Assembly (NCBI RefSeq): GCF_000230715.2
Contig: NC_019792.1
Location: forward strand, 2,046,001-2,110,000
Length of the DNA: 64,000 bases
Direction of reading: 5' to 3'
Source of the DNA: Natronobacterium gregoryi SP2
GTDB lineage: Archaea; Halobacteriota; Halobacteria; Halobacteriales; Natrialbaceae
Shown here: positions 46,664-55,846 of the stretch, one piece after another
Layout of the letters: every line of letters starts with the position of its first letter
Numbering within the stretch: position 1 is the stretch's first letter
Notes under the pieces: model-generated
What the model was told of the DNA's origin: nothing
Database searches by the model: none
Seen by the model: the letters and a program-made list of their open reading frames with translations, nothing else
Made by a program: the position numbers and the translations under genes

Positions 46664-47731
46664 GTCGTCGGCCGGTGCCGGATTCCCGCGTTCGACGTCG
46701 ACGTCGCCCTCGTCCAGTTTCTGCTCGACGTTGCGGGCCGCCTCGACCATGTTCGCCAGCTTGCCGTAGGCGACCTCGCGGGGCAGTAGCTTCACGCCAC
46801 AGTCCGGCGAGACCACGAGCTGTTCCGGCGGGACGACCTCGAGGCCCTTCAAAATGTTCTCCTCGATCTGTTCGACGGACTCGACCTCACCGACGTGGAC
46901 GTCCGTGACGCCCAGCGCGAGGTCGGCCGTGAACTCGGGATCTTTGAAAACCTCGAGTTGGTCGTAGTCGCCGTTTGCCAGTTCGAGGTCGAACTCGTCG
47001 ACGGGGAACTCGAGGAGCTCGGGGTAGATCCGGGAGTAATCGCCGTAACAGACGTGGAGACCGATGCGGACGTCGTCGGGAATGTCGGCGACGATGTGCT
47101 CGAGTGCCTCGCCGACGATGGCGTGGTCGTCGGGTGTCGTTGCGAGTGCGGGTTCGTCGATCTGGATGTAGCGTGCGCCGGCTTCGACGAGTTTTTCGAT
47201 CTCCTCGTTGACGAGGTCGGCGAGCTCGAGTGTGAGTTCGTCGTCGTCCTCGTAGGCCTCGTTGAACGACCAGTTTGCGAGCGTGTACGGGCCGGTGATC
47301 GGTACCTTGACCGGGCGGTCGGTCGCGCTCGCGGTAAACTCGTACTCGTCGACGAGCCAGCTCTCGTCGTATTCGACCTCGCTCACGACGGAGGGCTTGT
47401 CGAAGTAGTTGTGTCCCCACACCTTGACGGGGCCGTTGAACTCGTAGCCCTCGATGCGGTGGGCGAAGAACTCGACCATCTCGTTGCGCCGCATCTCGCC
47501 GTCGACGACGACGTCGAGGCCGGCGCGTTCGTGTTCGTTCGTGATGAGGCGGGCGGCGTCGTCTTTGGCCTCCTGCCAGTCGTCGTCGTCGAACCCGTGA
47601 TCGGGGTCCTGGTAGAGTTCTTTCGCACGATTGAGCCACTTGGGTTTGGGGTAGCTGCCGACGACGGTCGTCAGCAGGAAGTGGTCGTTCTCGTGACCGT
47701 CCGGTCGGAACTGGTCTTTGTTTCGGCTCAT
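46661..47731 (-). CDS. Cobalamin-independent methionine synthase, zinc/catalytic (MetE C-terminal-like) protein
   Basis: 356 residues corresponding to the catalytic half of MetE. Zinc ligands are visible in GLHVCYGDY (His and Cys) and SPDCGVKLLPR (Cys), with IQIDEPALATT as the substrate-binding strand and TTVVGSYPKPKW at the start. It transfers a methyl group to homocysteine; archaeal short MetE proteins may use a methylcorrinoid or methyltetrahydrofolate-type donor. The ATG overlaps the TGA of the preceding gene (ATGA, 47728-47731), so translation is coupled. Confidence 0.9.
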   Translation of the reverse strand: MSRNKDQFRPDGHENDHFLLTTVVGSYPKPKWLNRAKELYQDPDHGFDDDDWQEAKDDAARLITNEHERAGLDVVVDGEMRRNEMVEFFAHRIEGYEFNGPVKVWGHNYFDKPSVVSEVEYDESWLVDEYEFTASATDRPVKVPITGPYTLANWSFNEAYEDDDELTLELADLVNEEIEKLVEAGARYIQIDEPALATTPDDHAIVGEALEHIVADIPDDVRIGLHVCYGDYSRIYPELLEFPVDEFDLELANGDYDQLEVFKDPEFTADLALGVTDVHVGEVESVEQIEENILKGLEVVPPEQLVVSPDCGVKLLPREVAYGKLANMVEAARNVEQKLDEGDVDVERGNPAPADD

Positions 47732-48729
47732 GCTGCTTTCACCTCCGCGAGGTCCGCGGCTTCGGCAAGGACGGCGAGTTTCTCCTCGAACTTGGCGTAA
47801 GGCAGGTAGAACGTCTCCGTGTTCGTCGTCAGGTAGACGGTCTCGAACTCCGAGACGGGAAGCTGGTCGTAGACCCACTCGACCCGATCACGTACCGCTT
47901 CGGGGTCCTCGACGAGGGTGTTCTGGCCGTCGACGAGGCCGAGAGAGATGTCGTCGGTCCCACCGTACTCCTGGACGTTGTACAGGTTGTCCTCTCGGTT
48001 CGTGACGAAGTCGAACCCGACCGCGTCGACGTCTGCGTCCAGCAGGTGCGCGTAGACTTTCTCCTCGAGTGCGCCCCAGTAGGGCTGGACGACGACGTCG
48101 GCGTCCGTGGCGCTCGCGACCCGATCGATCGCGTCGCTGGCTCGTTCGTCCTGGCCGTCTTCGGGAGCCGACTCGACGAGCGACGGCTCGAGCAAGAACA
48201 GCGTCTCGTGTTCGGGGAAGGCGTCGACCTCGCCCGCGAGGAAGTCCGCGATTGCTGCGAGGAAGTCGGCTTCGTCGCCGTAGTGGTCGTCCGTCGCGAG
48301 GTCAGCGAGCGAGAACGGGCCTGGCAGGACGGCCTGCAGGTCGCCGTCCGTTCGCTCGGCCGCGGCCTCGAGTTCGCCCGCGACGTCGCCGGAGAAGTCG
48401 AGGTCGCCCTGGACGACGGGGTCGCGATAGAAGTTGTTGTTGTCGTAGTAGCGGACGATCCCCTGGGTGTCGACGGCGTCGTGGACGGCCAGTGGGTGTG
48501 CGAGCATGTCGTCCCAGCGGAGCTGGCCCTCGGCGATCCGGTCCAGCCCTGCCTCCACCTGGCCGCCGATCACTTCTTCGCGGGCCGCCTCGTAGGCCGC
48601 GGTGATCTCCTCGCCTTCGTCGCCGCTGACGAGGTCGCCTTTCTGGTGGCCTTTCAGGTCCGAGAGGTCGTCTTTCGCCCAGTCCGGGAGCGGAAAAAGT
48701 CCCGGCGTGGTCGAAACGTACTCAGTCAT
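47728..48729 (-). CDS. MetE N-terminal-like partner protein (zinc ligands absent)
   Basis: 333 residues from MTEYVSTTPGLFPLPDWAKDD. It keeps the MetE barrel signature (LPGPFSLADLA, LLEPSLVES, VGFDFVTNRE) but has neither the HxC nor the distal Cys zinc ligands, so it should be non-catalytic in methyl transfer and may bind the folate or corrinoid donor. In many haloarchaea the two short MetE proteins occur in tandem as here. It overlaps the catalytic gene by 4 nt. Confidence 0.85.
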   Translation of the reverse strand: MTEYVSTTPGLFPLPDWAKDDLSDLKGHQKGDLVSGDEGEEITAAYEAAREEVIGGQVEAGLDRIAEGQLRWDDMLAHPLAVHDAVDTQGIVRYYDNNNFYRDPVVQGDLDFSGDVAGELEAAAERTDGDLQAVLPGPFSLADLATDDHYGDEADFLAAIADFLAGEVDAFPEHETLFLLEPSLVESAPEDGQDERASDAIDRVASATDADVVVQPYWGALEEKVYAHLLDADVDAVGFDFVTNREDNLYNVQEYGGTDDISLGLVDGQNTLVEDPEAVRDRVEWVYDQLPVSEFETVYLTTNTETFYLPYAKFEEKLAVLAEAADLAEVKAA

Positions 48730-48883
48730 CGTACGGCGGAGTAGGCTATACCGATGCTTAATATTTACCATCCATATTAATGCTTTATAGTAATCTCCTG
48801 GTCCGGGCTGCTCGAGACCGGCCGATCGCTCGAGCACACACCACCGAGGAATGTTTTTCTGCCGACCCGACAAACGACTGTGT

Positions 48884-49999
48884 ATGTTCGACCGTCCCCT
48901 CTGGTCGCTTCGACTCCGGCTCGCCGGGACGCTCATGGTGCTCCTTCTCGTCGCGACGGGCGTACTCGCGGCCGTCGGCTGGGCGATCTTTGTCGTCACG
49001 AGCGCCGTCAGCGCGTCCGGCTCGCCACTCGAGGTGGCCACGTCCCGCTCCCTGGCCGGTGGCACGGTCGTACTGGCGGCGGGACTGTCGTTGCTCGCAC
49101 ACGGCCGGTACGGCTACCGGCAGACACTCGAGTCGGTCGACGCCAATCCCGTCGAAGACGGCGACCCCCACGGCCTGCGCGAACGCGTCCGTCGGTTCGC
49201 GCTCGCCGCCGGGGTCGAAGAACCGGCAGTCGCGGTCGCCGACACCGACGAGCCGACCAGCTTCACCGTCAGCAACGGCACCGACGCGACGGTCGTCGTG
49301 ACGACCGGCGCACTCGAGGCCCTCTCGGACGCCGAACTCGAGGCCGTCCTCGCCCACGAGGTCGCTCACCTCGCGAACCGAGACGCCACCGTCGCGACCG
49401 TCGCCGCGACGATCGGGTCGATCTCGGACGGGCTGTTCGCCCGCGAGCGTCGACTCGGCGAGTGGATTCGATTCCTCCTCACGATCGGTTCGGTGACGAT
49501 CGTGCTGGCGCTCGTTGCGATTCCGATCGTCGTCCTCTCGGCACTCTACCTGGTCGTCAGCGTCCTCGCCCGAACCGTCCTCGCGATCAACGCTATCTCC
49601 GTCGGCGTTCACGCCCGCGCTCGAGAGTACGCCGCTGACAGGGCCGGCGCGGAACTGGTCGGCGATCCCGCCGCACTCGCCGCTGCCCTCGAGACGCTCG
49701 ACGATGTCGGGCCACCCGACGAAGACGCTCGCCGGCGATCCCACGCGAGCGCGACGCTCGGGATCGTCCCCTACGCGCTGGGGGAGCCGACTGATTCCGA
49801 CCCCCTTGAGGGGTCGTCGCTCTCCCGGTGGATTCCCGACGCGGACAGTGAACTCGACCGCGCCGAGTTCGTGGCACTGCTCTCGAGGGTCTTCGGACGT
49901 CTCGGCCGGGCGCTCGAGTGGCGGCCCGCGACGCATCCGCCGGTCGAGAAACGGATCGAGCGGCTGCGCGAGTACGCCGACGAAATCGACGGCAAATAG
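48884..49999 (+). CDS. htpX: HtpX-like membrane zinc protease (M48 family)
   Basis: 371 residues. Two N-terminal helices (about 12-40 and 56-70), then the zinc motif HEVAH in AVLAHEVAHLANRD (near residue 160), a further pair of helices (about 200-240), and REYAADRAGAEL with the third ligand Glu. It degrades or clips misfolded membrane proteins at the cytoplasmic face. The start at 48884 is preferred over 48851 since the signal-anchor helix follows MFDRPLWSLRLRLAG. Confidence 0.9.
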   Translation: MFDRPLWSLRLRLAGTLMVLLLVATGVLAAVGWAIFVVTSAVSASGSPLEVATSRSLAGGTVVLAAGLSLLAHGRYGYRQTLESVDANPVEDGDPHGLRERVRRFALAAGVEEPAVAVADTDEPTSFTVSNGTDATVVVTTGALEALSDAELEAVLAHEVAHLANRDATVATVAATIGSISDGLFARERRLGEWIRFLLTIGSVTIVLALVAIPIVVLSALYLVVSVLARTVLAINAISVGVHARAREYAADRAGAELVGDPAALAAALETLDDVGPPDEDARRRSHASATLGIVPYALGEPTDSDPLEGSSLSRWIPDADSELDRAEFVALLSRVFGRLGRALEWRPATHPPVEKRIERLREYADEIDGK

Positions 50000-50011
50000 C
50001 AGTGCTCCGAC

Positions 50012-51220
50012 CTACTCGAGTGCGAGCAACGCGTACGCCTCCTCGTCGACTTCGGCGACGACGTAGAGTACGCCGTCGTCGAGCACCGGCCCGGGACCGA
50101 CGCGACCAGCGAACTCGCGTCGGAACCGGACTGCAGGACCGTCCGTGAGAACGCCGGTCGCCGTCGGATCGAGTGCGTACAGGGCGTCGCCACCGACGAA
50201 GACGGTCTCGCGGCTATACGCTGGCGCGGTGTGTTGCCAGTCGCCGACGTCGTGACTCCAGTAGCGGGTCCCATCGTCGGTCCCGAGCGCGTGGAGCGTC
50301 CCGGCACCCCGGAGAAAAACCCGACCGTCCGCGACGCAGATACCGCGTTCCGTCCAGCCGGTGTCGGCCGACCAGTACACCTCGTCCGCGTAGCCGCCCT
50401 CGTCGGTCAGCGCGTACGTCGTCCCGTCCCGACAGCTGACGTAGATCGAGTTCGTGTCCACGCTCGGCGGAGCCATCGGCACGGCCGGGAGTCGCCATCG
50501 CCGTCCTCCCATCCCGCCGTCGCTGAGCAAGTAGACCATCCCCGCTTCGGTGGCAACGACGACCCAGTACCCCAGGAAGAACGCGGCGTGGTCGAGCACC
50601 TGTCCGTAGACGTCGCGTCGCCACGCCTCCTCGCCGGTCTCGGCCTCGAGTGCGACGACCGTCTCGCCCGCGCCACAGATCAGTCGATCCCCGGCGTAGG
50701 TGGCCGGCCCGGTCACTCGCCCCGGCACCTCGAACTCTCGTTCCCACAGTGAATCGCCGGTGTCTGCCTCGAGTGCACGGACGGTATCGGCCGACGAGAT
50801 GTAGACGACGTCGCCCCGGACCAGCGGCACCGCTCTCGCGTCCTCGAGCGTCCACAGCTCGTCGCCGCTGTCGGCATCCAGAGCACGGAGTCGCTGCTGA
50901 GCCTCGAGCAGGTAGACGGTCCCGTCGGCGACGACTGGTTCGTGGTAGGTCGTCTGTGCGGTCTCGACCCGCCAGCGTTCGGACACGCCCTCGACTGGTG
51001 TCTTGCCGTCGGCGACTTCGCGAGTGTTGCCGGCATTACACCCGAAACTGGACCACGAACCGTTCGCTCCGAGGATGTGGCGGTCGGGGTCTGGCAGTGC
51101 GTCGACGCCCGCTGGCGGCGGCTCGTCCGGTGTCGGCGAGCGTGCGACGGTCGAACAGCCAGCGAGGGCAGCGCTTCCGGCGACGATGCTCGTCAGAAAG
51201 GATCGTCTGGTGGAGGGCAT
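50012..51220 (-). CDS. PQQ-like beta-propeller lipoprotein
   Basis: 402 residues. Tat signal STRRSFLTSIVAGSAALAGC with twin arginines and a lipobox ending at about residue 22. The mature part consists of repeats such as VVALEAETGEEAWRRD, VRALEADTGDSLWERE and LRALDADSGDELW, the PQQ/Trp-docking motif of eight-bladed propellers. No quinoprotein Ca2+/PQQ ligands are obvious, so a structural or assembly role on the outer face, BamB-like, is more likely than dehydrogenase activity. It converges on htpX with a 12-bp gap. Confidence 0.85.
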   Translation of the reverse strand: MPSTRRSFLTSIVAGSAALAGCSTVARSPTPDEPPPAGVDALPDPDRHILGANGSWSSFGCNAGNTREVADGKTPVEGVSERWRVETAQTTYHEPVVADGTVYLLEAQQRLRALDADSGDELWTLEDARAVPLVRGDVVYISSADTVRALEADTGDSLWEREFEVPGRVTGPATYAGDRLICGAGETVVALEAETGEEAWRRDVYGQVLDHAAFFLGYWVVVATEAGMVYLLSDGGMGGRRWRLPAVPMAPPSVDTNSIYVSCRDGTTYALTDEGGYADEVYWSADTGWTERGICVADGRVFLRGAGTLHALGTDDGTRYWSHDVGDWQHTAPAYSRETVFVGGDALYALDPTATGVLTDGPAVRFRREFAGRVGPGPVLDDGVLYVVAEVDEEAYALLALE

Positions 51221-51260
51221 CTCCTCAGCTGTTCTAGACGGTTCGAAATGTATCTTCCGC

Positions 51261-51833
51261 TCACCGGAGCAACTCGAGCACCGTCAGCGTCTCGAAGGGA
51301 AACGACTCGTCGGCGAGGGCAACCGCGCTGAACCCCGCTTTTCCCGCTTGCTCGACGACCTCGTCGACCCCCGTCAGGCTGCTGACCAGCAGGTAGACGA
51401 CGCCGCCGGGGGCGAGCACGCGACCGACGGCCTCGAGGAACGGATCGATCACCGCGCGGCCGTCTTCGCCGCCCGACAGCGCCGCCTCCATCCAGTCGTC
51501 CCACTCGTTGTCTGGATCGGTCGGCAGGTACGGCGGATTGAAGAGGACGGCGTCGAACGCCCCGTCGGCAAAGGGGGAGACGAGGTCTGCACGGACTGTC
51601 TCGAGGCCCTCCTCGCGGGCCTGGCGGACGGCGTGGGGGTTCAGGTCCGCGGCGATCACCCGAGCGTCGGTCTCCTCGGCGACCGTGCGGGCGACGTAGC
51701 CCGACCCAGTGCCGACCTCGAGGACGAGTTCGTCGCCCGCAATTCGCTCGCAGGCTGTACTGGCCAGCAACTGCGAGTCCTCTGCCGGCTGGTAGACGTC
51801 CGTTTCCACGTCGCGTTGCTCTCGAAGTTCCAC
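51261..51833 (-). CDS. HemK2/Mtq2-type release factor glutamine methyltransferase
   Basis: 190 residues. SAM-binding LEVGTGSGYVARTVAEE and the catalytic NPPY motif (FNPPYLPTD) for N5-methylation of glutamine in class I release factors. MYQPAEDSQLL-like start (VYQPAEDSQLL) is the archaeal/eukaryal HemK2 signature. It lies one nt after mscS in the rpl21e-rpoF-DUF655-ksgA gene group typical of Euryarchaeota. Confidence 0.9.
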   Translation of the reverse strand: MELREQRDVETDVYQPAEDSQLLASTACERIAGDELVLEVGTGSGYVARTVAEETDARVIAADLNPHAVRQAREEGLETVRADLVSPFADGAFDAVLFNPPYLPTDPDNEWDDWMEAALSGGEDGRAVIDPFLEAVGRVLAPGGVVYLLVSSLTGVDEVVEQAGKAGFSAVALADESFPFETLTVLELLR

Positions 51834-51834
51834 G

Positions 51835-53034
51835 TTAGTTGTCCTCCGGATGGCTCATGCGGTACTCGCGGCCGCCACGATTTCCGTCTTCGGGTTCCGG
51901 ATCGCCGTCCGCGGCCGAACTCGCGTCCGTCTCCTCGTCGACGCTCTCGGTTCTCCCGTCGATCCGCACGTCAGTCTCACCGCGACTCGAGAGCGCTCGC
52001 TGCGGGTACGGGATGTCGACTCCTTCCGAATCGAACTCGCGTTTGATCGCGTTGATCGCTGCCGTCCGTGCCTGCCAGCGCCACTGGGAGCGCGGTTTGT
52101 CGATCCAGAACCGTGCGCCGAGGACGACCGCCGAATCGCCGAACTCCTTCGAAACGACGTCCGGAGCGGGCGTATCGAGGGCGTACTCGAGCTCCGCGAG
52201 GACATCCTCGAGGAGTGTGGTGGCTCGGTCGATGTCGGCGTCGTAGTCGACCCCGACGTCGATCTCGACCCGGAGTCGTCCTCGCTTCGATCGGTTCGTG
52301 ATCGTACTCGAGGAGATAACGTCGTTGGGAATCATGACGTACTCGCCGTCGAACGACTGGATTCGCGTGTTCACGATCGAGATGTCGGTGACGATTCCCT
52401 CCTCGTCTTCGACGGCGACCCAGTCGCCGATCTCGAACGGGCGGGAGAACATCAACACGAAGCCCGAAAGCACCGTTCCGAGCGTCTGTCTGGCGGCCAT
52501 ACCGACGACGATCCCCAAGAAGCCGGCACCCACGAGCAGTCCACTCAGGTCGTCGATCCAGACCCCGAGGACCACTACGATCGCCACCGACCAGATGACT
52601 ACCTGTGCGATACGGTGGGTGATCTCGCGCTGATGGGCCGTGACCGCCGACGCTGAACCGAGGAGTTCGTCGATAAGTCGCCTGACGAATCGCGTCACGA
52701 TCGACGTGCCAATCACGAGAACGAACGAAGCGATCGCGTTTGGCAGGAGGTCCTCGTTGAGATCGTGCTCCGTGAAGACGCTCCAGACGGTCCCGGTGAG
52801 TTCCCATACACCGAGGACGACCGCAAGAGCGATCGCATACGTCCCAACGAGCAATGTCGCCGAAGCTAGATCGCCGTATAGCGGCCGACTCCGGGCGCTA
52901 ATCTGTGTTTGCAGTCGCCGGTAGGAGAGCGAAACGAACAACAGGAGACCGACCGCCACGACGGAGATCGCAATCCGCAATTGTCGTGACTCGATCTCGG
53001 TTGCAAGGAAGTCGAGCCCCACTGCTTCTGACAT
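51835..53034 (-). CDS. mscS: Small-conductance mechanosensitive channel (MscS family)
   Basis: 399 residues. N-terminal helices at about 20-38, 55-80, 90-110 and 145-165, then the pore helix TM3 region GLLVGAGFLGIVVGMAARQTLGTVLSGF followed by the beta domain (FEIGDWVAVEDEEGIVTDISI, PNDVISSSTITNRS). The C-terminal 50 residues are an acidic low-complexity tail. It opens on hypo-osmotic shock to release solutes. It is unusual to find it between ksgA and hemK2, but the order fits one operon. Confidence 0.93.
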   Translation of the reverse strand: MSEAVGLDFLATEIESRQLRIAISVVAVGLLLFVSLSYRRLQTQISARSRPLYGDLASATLLVGTYAIALAVVLGVWELTGTVWSVFTEHDLNEDLLPNAIASFVLVIGTSIVTRFVRRLIDELLGSASAVTAHQREITHRIAQVVIWSVAIVVVLGVWIDDLSGLLVGAGFLGIVVGMAARQTLGTVLSGFVLMFSRPFEIGDWVAVEDEEGIVTDISIVNTRIQSFDGEYVMIPNDVISSSTITNRSKRGRLRVEIDVGVDYDADIDRATTLLEDVLAELEYALDTPAPDVVSKEFGDSAVVLGARFWIDKPRSQWRWQARTAAINAIKREFDSEGVDIPYPQRALSSRGETDVRIDGRTESVDEETDASSAADGDPEPEDGNRGGREYRMSHPEDN

Positions 53035-53149
53035 GAATCGTGGTCTCTCGACCGCTGTCGTTCCCAGAGGTTTGAGTATTCGTTGGTTGCCAGCCAGGGA
53101 ACGCTGCCACGGACACGCACAGAAAGACAGTCCCGGGTAGCAGTCCGTC

Positions 53150-53992
53150 TCACTCGAGGCCGCTCTCTACGAGCGCCAGTTCGGCCAGCGCGGCGAACTC
53201 CGCAGGTGCCATCGCGTCCGCTCGTTTGCGAAGAGTCTCGTCGTCGGCGGCGTCGACGACTGCCTCGGGTTCCTCGAGGCCGGAGATGTGGGCCGTGTTC
53301 CGGATGGCGTTCCGGATCGTTTTCCGCCGCTGCGTGAACAACGCCTTCACGAATCGCAGGAAAAAGTCCTCGTTTTCGACCTCGTATTCGGGCTCGCGGG
53401 GTCGCAGTCGGACGACCGCGCTCTCGACCGCCGGCGGCGGCGAAAACGCCTCCTTCGGGATCGTCTCGACGAGTTCCGCGTCGGCGTAGTGCTGGGTCGA
53501 GACCGACAGCCGCCCGTACTCCGACGTGCCGGGTTCGGCGACCATCCGCTCGGCGAACTCCTGTTGGAACATCAACACGAGCGGCTTCCCTTCGGGGAGC
53601 AACCGGAAGCTAATCTCGCTCGAGACGCCGTAGGGAAGGTTCGAGATCGAGGCCGTGAAGTCGGGTAGGTCGACCTCGAGGGCGTCGCCCTCGATCACGG
53701 TCAACCGGCCGGCGTCGATCGCGTCCGCGAACTCCTCGCGGAGGAAGGCCGCGAGATCGCGGTCGCGTTCGACGACCGTCACCGCGCCGTCCTCGCCCGC
53801 GAGCGCGAGCAGTCGGTCCGTCAGCGCGCCAGTGCCGCCGCCGATCTCGAGCAGGTGGCTGGCATCGGGATCTATCTCTTCAAGATACGTGGGTAGTCGA
53901 TCGAGCACGCGGTCGTCGACGAGGAAGTGCTGGTCGTGGTCCGGATCGCCGCGGACGCCGGCCCGGGCGATCAACGCGTCGGGATCTCTCAT
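53150..53992 (-). CDS. ksgA: 16S rRNA dimethyladenosine transferase KsgA/Dim1
   Basis: 280 residues. SAM motif LEIGGGTGALTDRLL, catalytic NLPY in ISNLPYGVSSEI, and the C-terminal helical domain (FFLRFVKALFTQRRKTIRNAIR). It dimethylates two adjacent adenines in helix 45 of 16S rRNA during small-subunit maturation. Upstream on the same strand are DUF655, rpoF and rpl21e, the classic archaeal cluster. Confidence 0.95.
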   Translation of the reverse strand: MRDPDALIARAGVRGDPDHDQHFLVDDRVLDRLPTYLEEIDPDASHLLEIGGGTGALTDRLLALAGEDGAVTVVERDRDLAAFLREEFADAIDAGRLTVIEGDALEVDLPDFTASISNLPYGVSSEISFRLLPEGKPLVLMFQQEFAERMVAEPGTSEYGRLSVSTQHYADAELVETIPKEAFSPPPAVESAVVRLRPREPEYEVENEDFFLRFVKALFTQRRKTIRNAIRNTAHISGLEEPEAVVDAADDETLRKRADAMAPAEFAALAELALVESGLE

Positions 53993-54047
53993 TGCCGGCG
54001 GTTGGGGGTCGGCGGGTGTAAACGCACCGTCTCGCAGGTGGTGACTG

Positions 54048-54260
54048 TTACTGCCTGCGCGCGAAGACGATCGAGTAGAGGACGAACAGCAGGCCGACGA
54101 ACTCCGTCACTTGCCCGACGAGCGGCGTCATGGCGACCGACCCCGTCTGGGCGACCGTGATCGTGAACACTTCCGAGACGAACGTGAGAAGCGCGATGCC
54201 GACTGCGAGAAGCAACATCGGCTGGCTCCGGTTTCGCCGGTAGCCGAGCGCCGCAAGCAC
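54048..54260 (-). CDS. Small membrane protein, possibly 5'-truncated (DUF7521-like)
   Basis: 70 residues from a GTG at 54260: LAALGYRRNRSQPMLLLAVG, then two hydrophobic helices and YSIVFARRQ at the end. The sequence resembles the C-terminal two thirds of haloarchaeal DUF7521 membrane proteins, in which another helix precedes the ALGYRR-type turn. That helix cannot be found upstream (a stop is present at about 54322), so the gene may be truncated. It interrupts the otherwise compact DUF655-ksgA interval. Confidence 0.5.
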   Translation of the reverse strand: MLAALGYRRNRSQPMLLLAVGIALLTFVSEVFTITVAQTGSVAMTPLVGQVTEFVGLLFVLYSIVFARRQ

Positions 54261-54369
54261 GGTGTTGGCCCCCTCCTGCGCCTGAAGACGCGGGAATCCC
54301 GCCCAGAAGAGTGAGACGCGTCACTGATCGGCCACTGATGTCTTTCGAGAAGCAGACCGCCGGCCGGCG

Positions 54370-54963
54370 TTACTGACCCTGTTCGCGACCGACAAACGTC
54401 TGATACTTCAGGTCGTCTTCCTGGAGTTCCTCGAGAATGCGCTCGACGAGGATTTCGTCGGGATCGTGGAGCCCGGAGACGCGGTCTTCGAGGTCGTCGA
54501 AGCTCTCGAACGGTTTGCGCTTGCGCTCGTCGAGGAGGCTGTTACGGAGTTTCTTCCCGATTCCTGGGAGCAGATTCAACTGGTGGAGTCGCAGCGTGAT
54601 CGGCTGGGCCTCGTTGTAGAAGTCCACGAACCGCTGTTCGTTCTCCTCGACTAGATCCTGGACGACGTACTCGAGTTCGGATCTGGCTCCCGAGGAGAGG
54701 TCCCCGTACTCGACGGCGTTGCACTCGGTGACGATGTCGCGTTCGTCTCGCGGGTCGACGGCGACCTCGGTCCCGATCGTGATCCGTTCGTCCTCGTCGA
54801 ACGCGATCTGGTACAGCGTGAAGTCCTCGACGCCGAGGGCGTATCCTGCCGGGGACTTCTCGTACTGTGGCCGCCCGTCGTCCGACAGGCCGTGGGCGAG
54901 ATAGTCCAGTACCACCGCGCGTCGAGCGTCGTCGTCCGTCCCATCGCTGTCGGCTTCGCTCAT
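54370..54963 (-). CDS. DUF655 protein (HhH-containing, translation/transcription cluster)
   Basis: 197 residues from the ATG at 54963. The N-terminal half is an S1-like beta domain, and the C-terminal half carries a helix-hairpin-helix (LNLLPGIGKKLRNSLLDERK) and a second one in SFDDLEDRVSGLHDPDEIL. DUF655 occurs in archaea between rpoF and ksgA and probably binds RNA or DNA; its exact role is unknown. It lies 76 nt after rpoF on the same strand. Confidence 0.9.
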   Translation of the reverse strand: MSEADSDGTDDDARRAVVLDYLAHGLSDDGRPQYEKSPAGYALGVEDFTLYQIAFDEDERITIGTEVAVDPRDERDIVTECNAVEYGDLSSGARSELEYVVQDLVEENEQRFVDFYNEAQPITLRLHQLNLLPGIGKKLRNSLLDERKRKPFESFDDLEDRVSGLHDPDEILVERILEELQEDDLKYQTFVGREQGQ

Positions 54964-55039
54964 TGCTTGTAGGTATGGGAACGGCACACTTAAAGAATCG
55001 GCCCGCTTTCGGGCGCTGGGTCGTGGCCAGTGACGAAGG

Positions 55040-55396
55040 TTAGGCGTACTTTGCGACGACGTCGAGAATCTCGTCGAGTTCGTCCCCCGACAGCGAGTAC
55101 CGTTGCTGTGCGTACACCGATCGAAGCTCGTCCCGGTTGCGCGGGAGGAGGTTGGTGATCTTGTATGCCGTTGCCTCGTCGACTTTCTCCAGTTCCTGGA
55201 GGTCGTCGGCGAGCTGTTGGGCCTCCGCTGGCTCGAGGACGGTGAATCGGTTGACGTGTTCGATCGCTCGCGCGAGTTCGTAGGGGAGTTCGCGGTCCTC
55301 GTCTAGTGCGCGTTCGGCCTCGATGTCGGCGAGCAGTTCCTTCGTTTCCGAGACCGTGAGGAACTCCTCGTCGACGATCTCTTTGAAGATCGTCAT
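55040..55396 (-). CDS. rpoF: DNA-directed RNA polymerase subunit F (Rpo4)
   Basis: 118 residues of archaeal Rpb4, partner of Rpo7 in the polymerase stalk. MTIFKEIVDEEFLTVSETKELL and the C-terminal HRDC-like region (NLLPRNRDELRSVYAQQRYS) match. It follows rpl21e by 12 nt. Confidence 0.95.
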   Translation of the reverse strand: MTIFKEIVDEEFLTVSETKELLADIEAERALDEDRELPYELARAIEHVNRFTVLEPAEAQQLADDLQELEKVDEATAYKITNLLPRNRDELRSVYAQQRYSLSGDELDEILDVVAKYA

Positions 55397-55408
55397 GTGG
55401 AAGCGGGT

Positions 55409-55717
55409 TCAGACGCGGTCTGCGGCGCGGTCCTGGGCGCGCATGTGGGCCGCGGTCACGATCAGCGTCTTGTCTTTACCGCCGTCGTTGACCTGTACTT
55501 TGAACGCGTTCCCCTGCTTGCCGACGACCTCACCGGTGAGGCCATCGAAGCGTGGGTGGAAGCGACCTTTGTGGATGCTTGGGTCGATCTTGAGGTGGAC
55601 TTTCTCGCCCTCCTCGTACTCCTGAATCGCACGCTGTGGCGGCGACGCCCCGCGTTCTCGGGGATCGTTCGAGAGTTTGTTCCGGGTTCCCTGACGAGGG
55701 CCATTAGAGTTCGGCAT
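55409..55717 (-). CDS. rpl21e: 50S ribosomal protein L21e
   Basis: 102 residues ([57 protein letters not shown]) with the SH3-like fold of archaeal L21e. First gene of the cluster running to hemK2; a TATA box lies about 34 nt upstream. Confidence 0.96.
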   Translation of the reverse strand: MPNSNGPRQGTRNKLSNDPRERGASPPQRAIQEYEEGEKVHLKIDPSIHKGRFHPRFDGLTGEVVGKQGNAFKVQVNDGGKDKTLIVTAAHMRAQDRAADRV

Positions 55718-55747
55718 AGTCGTACGACCCTCTTACTTGGTGACGGT

Positions 55748-55754
55748 TATAAAA
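55748..55754 (-). promoter_or_regulatory. TATA box of the rpl21e-rpoF cluster
   Basis: TTTTATA on the minus strand is centred 34 nt before the rpl21e ATG, implying a leader of about 8 nt. Confidence 0.55.
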
Positions 55755-55846
55755 CGCACGTTCCACGACGGGGCGGCCGTGCCAAGCGAGCACGACTGCC
55801 GGAACAGAAGACAAACGTAACCTACCTCCGCCCCGTCGACCCACGC

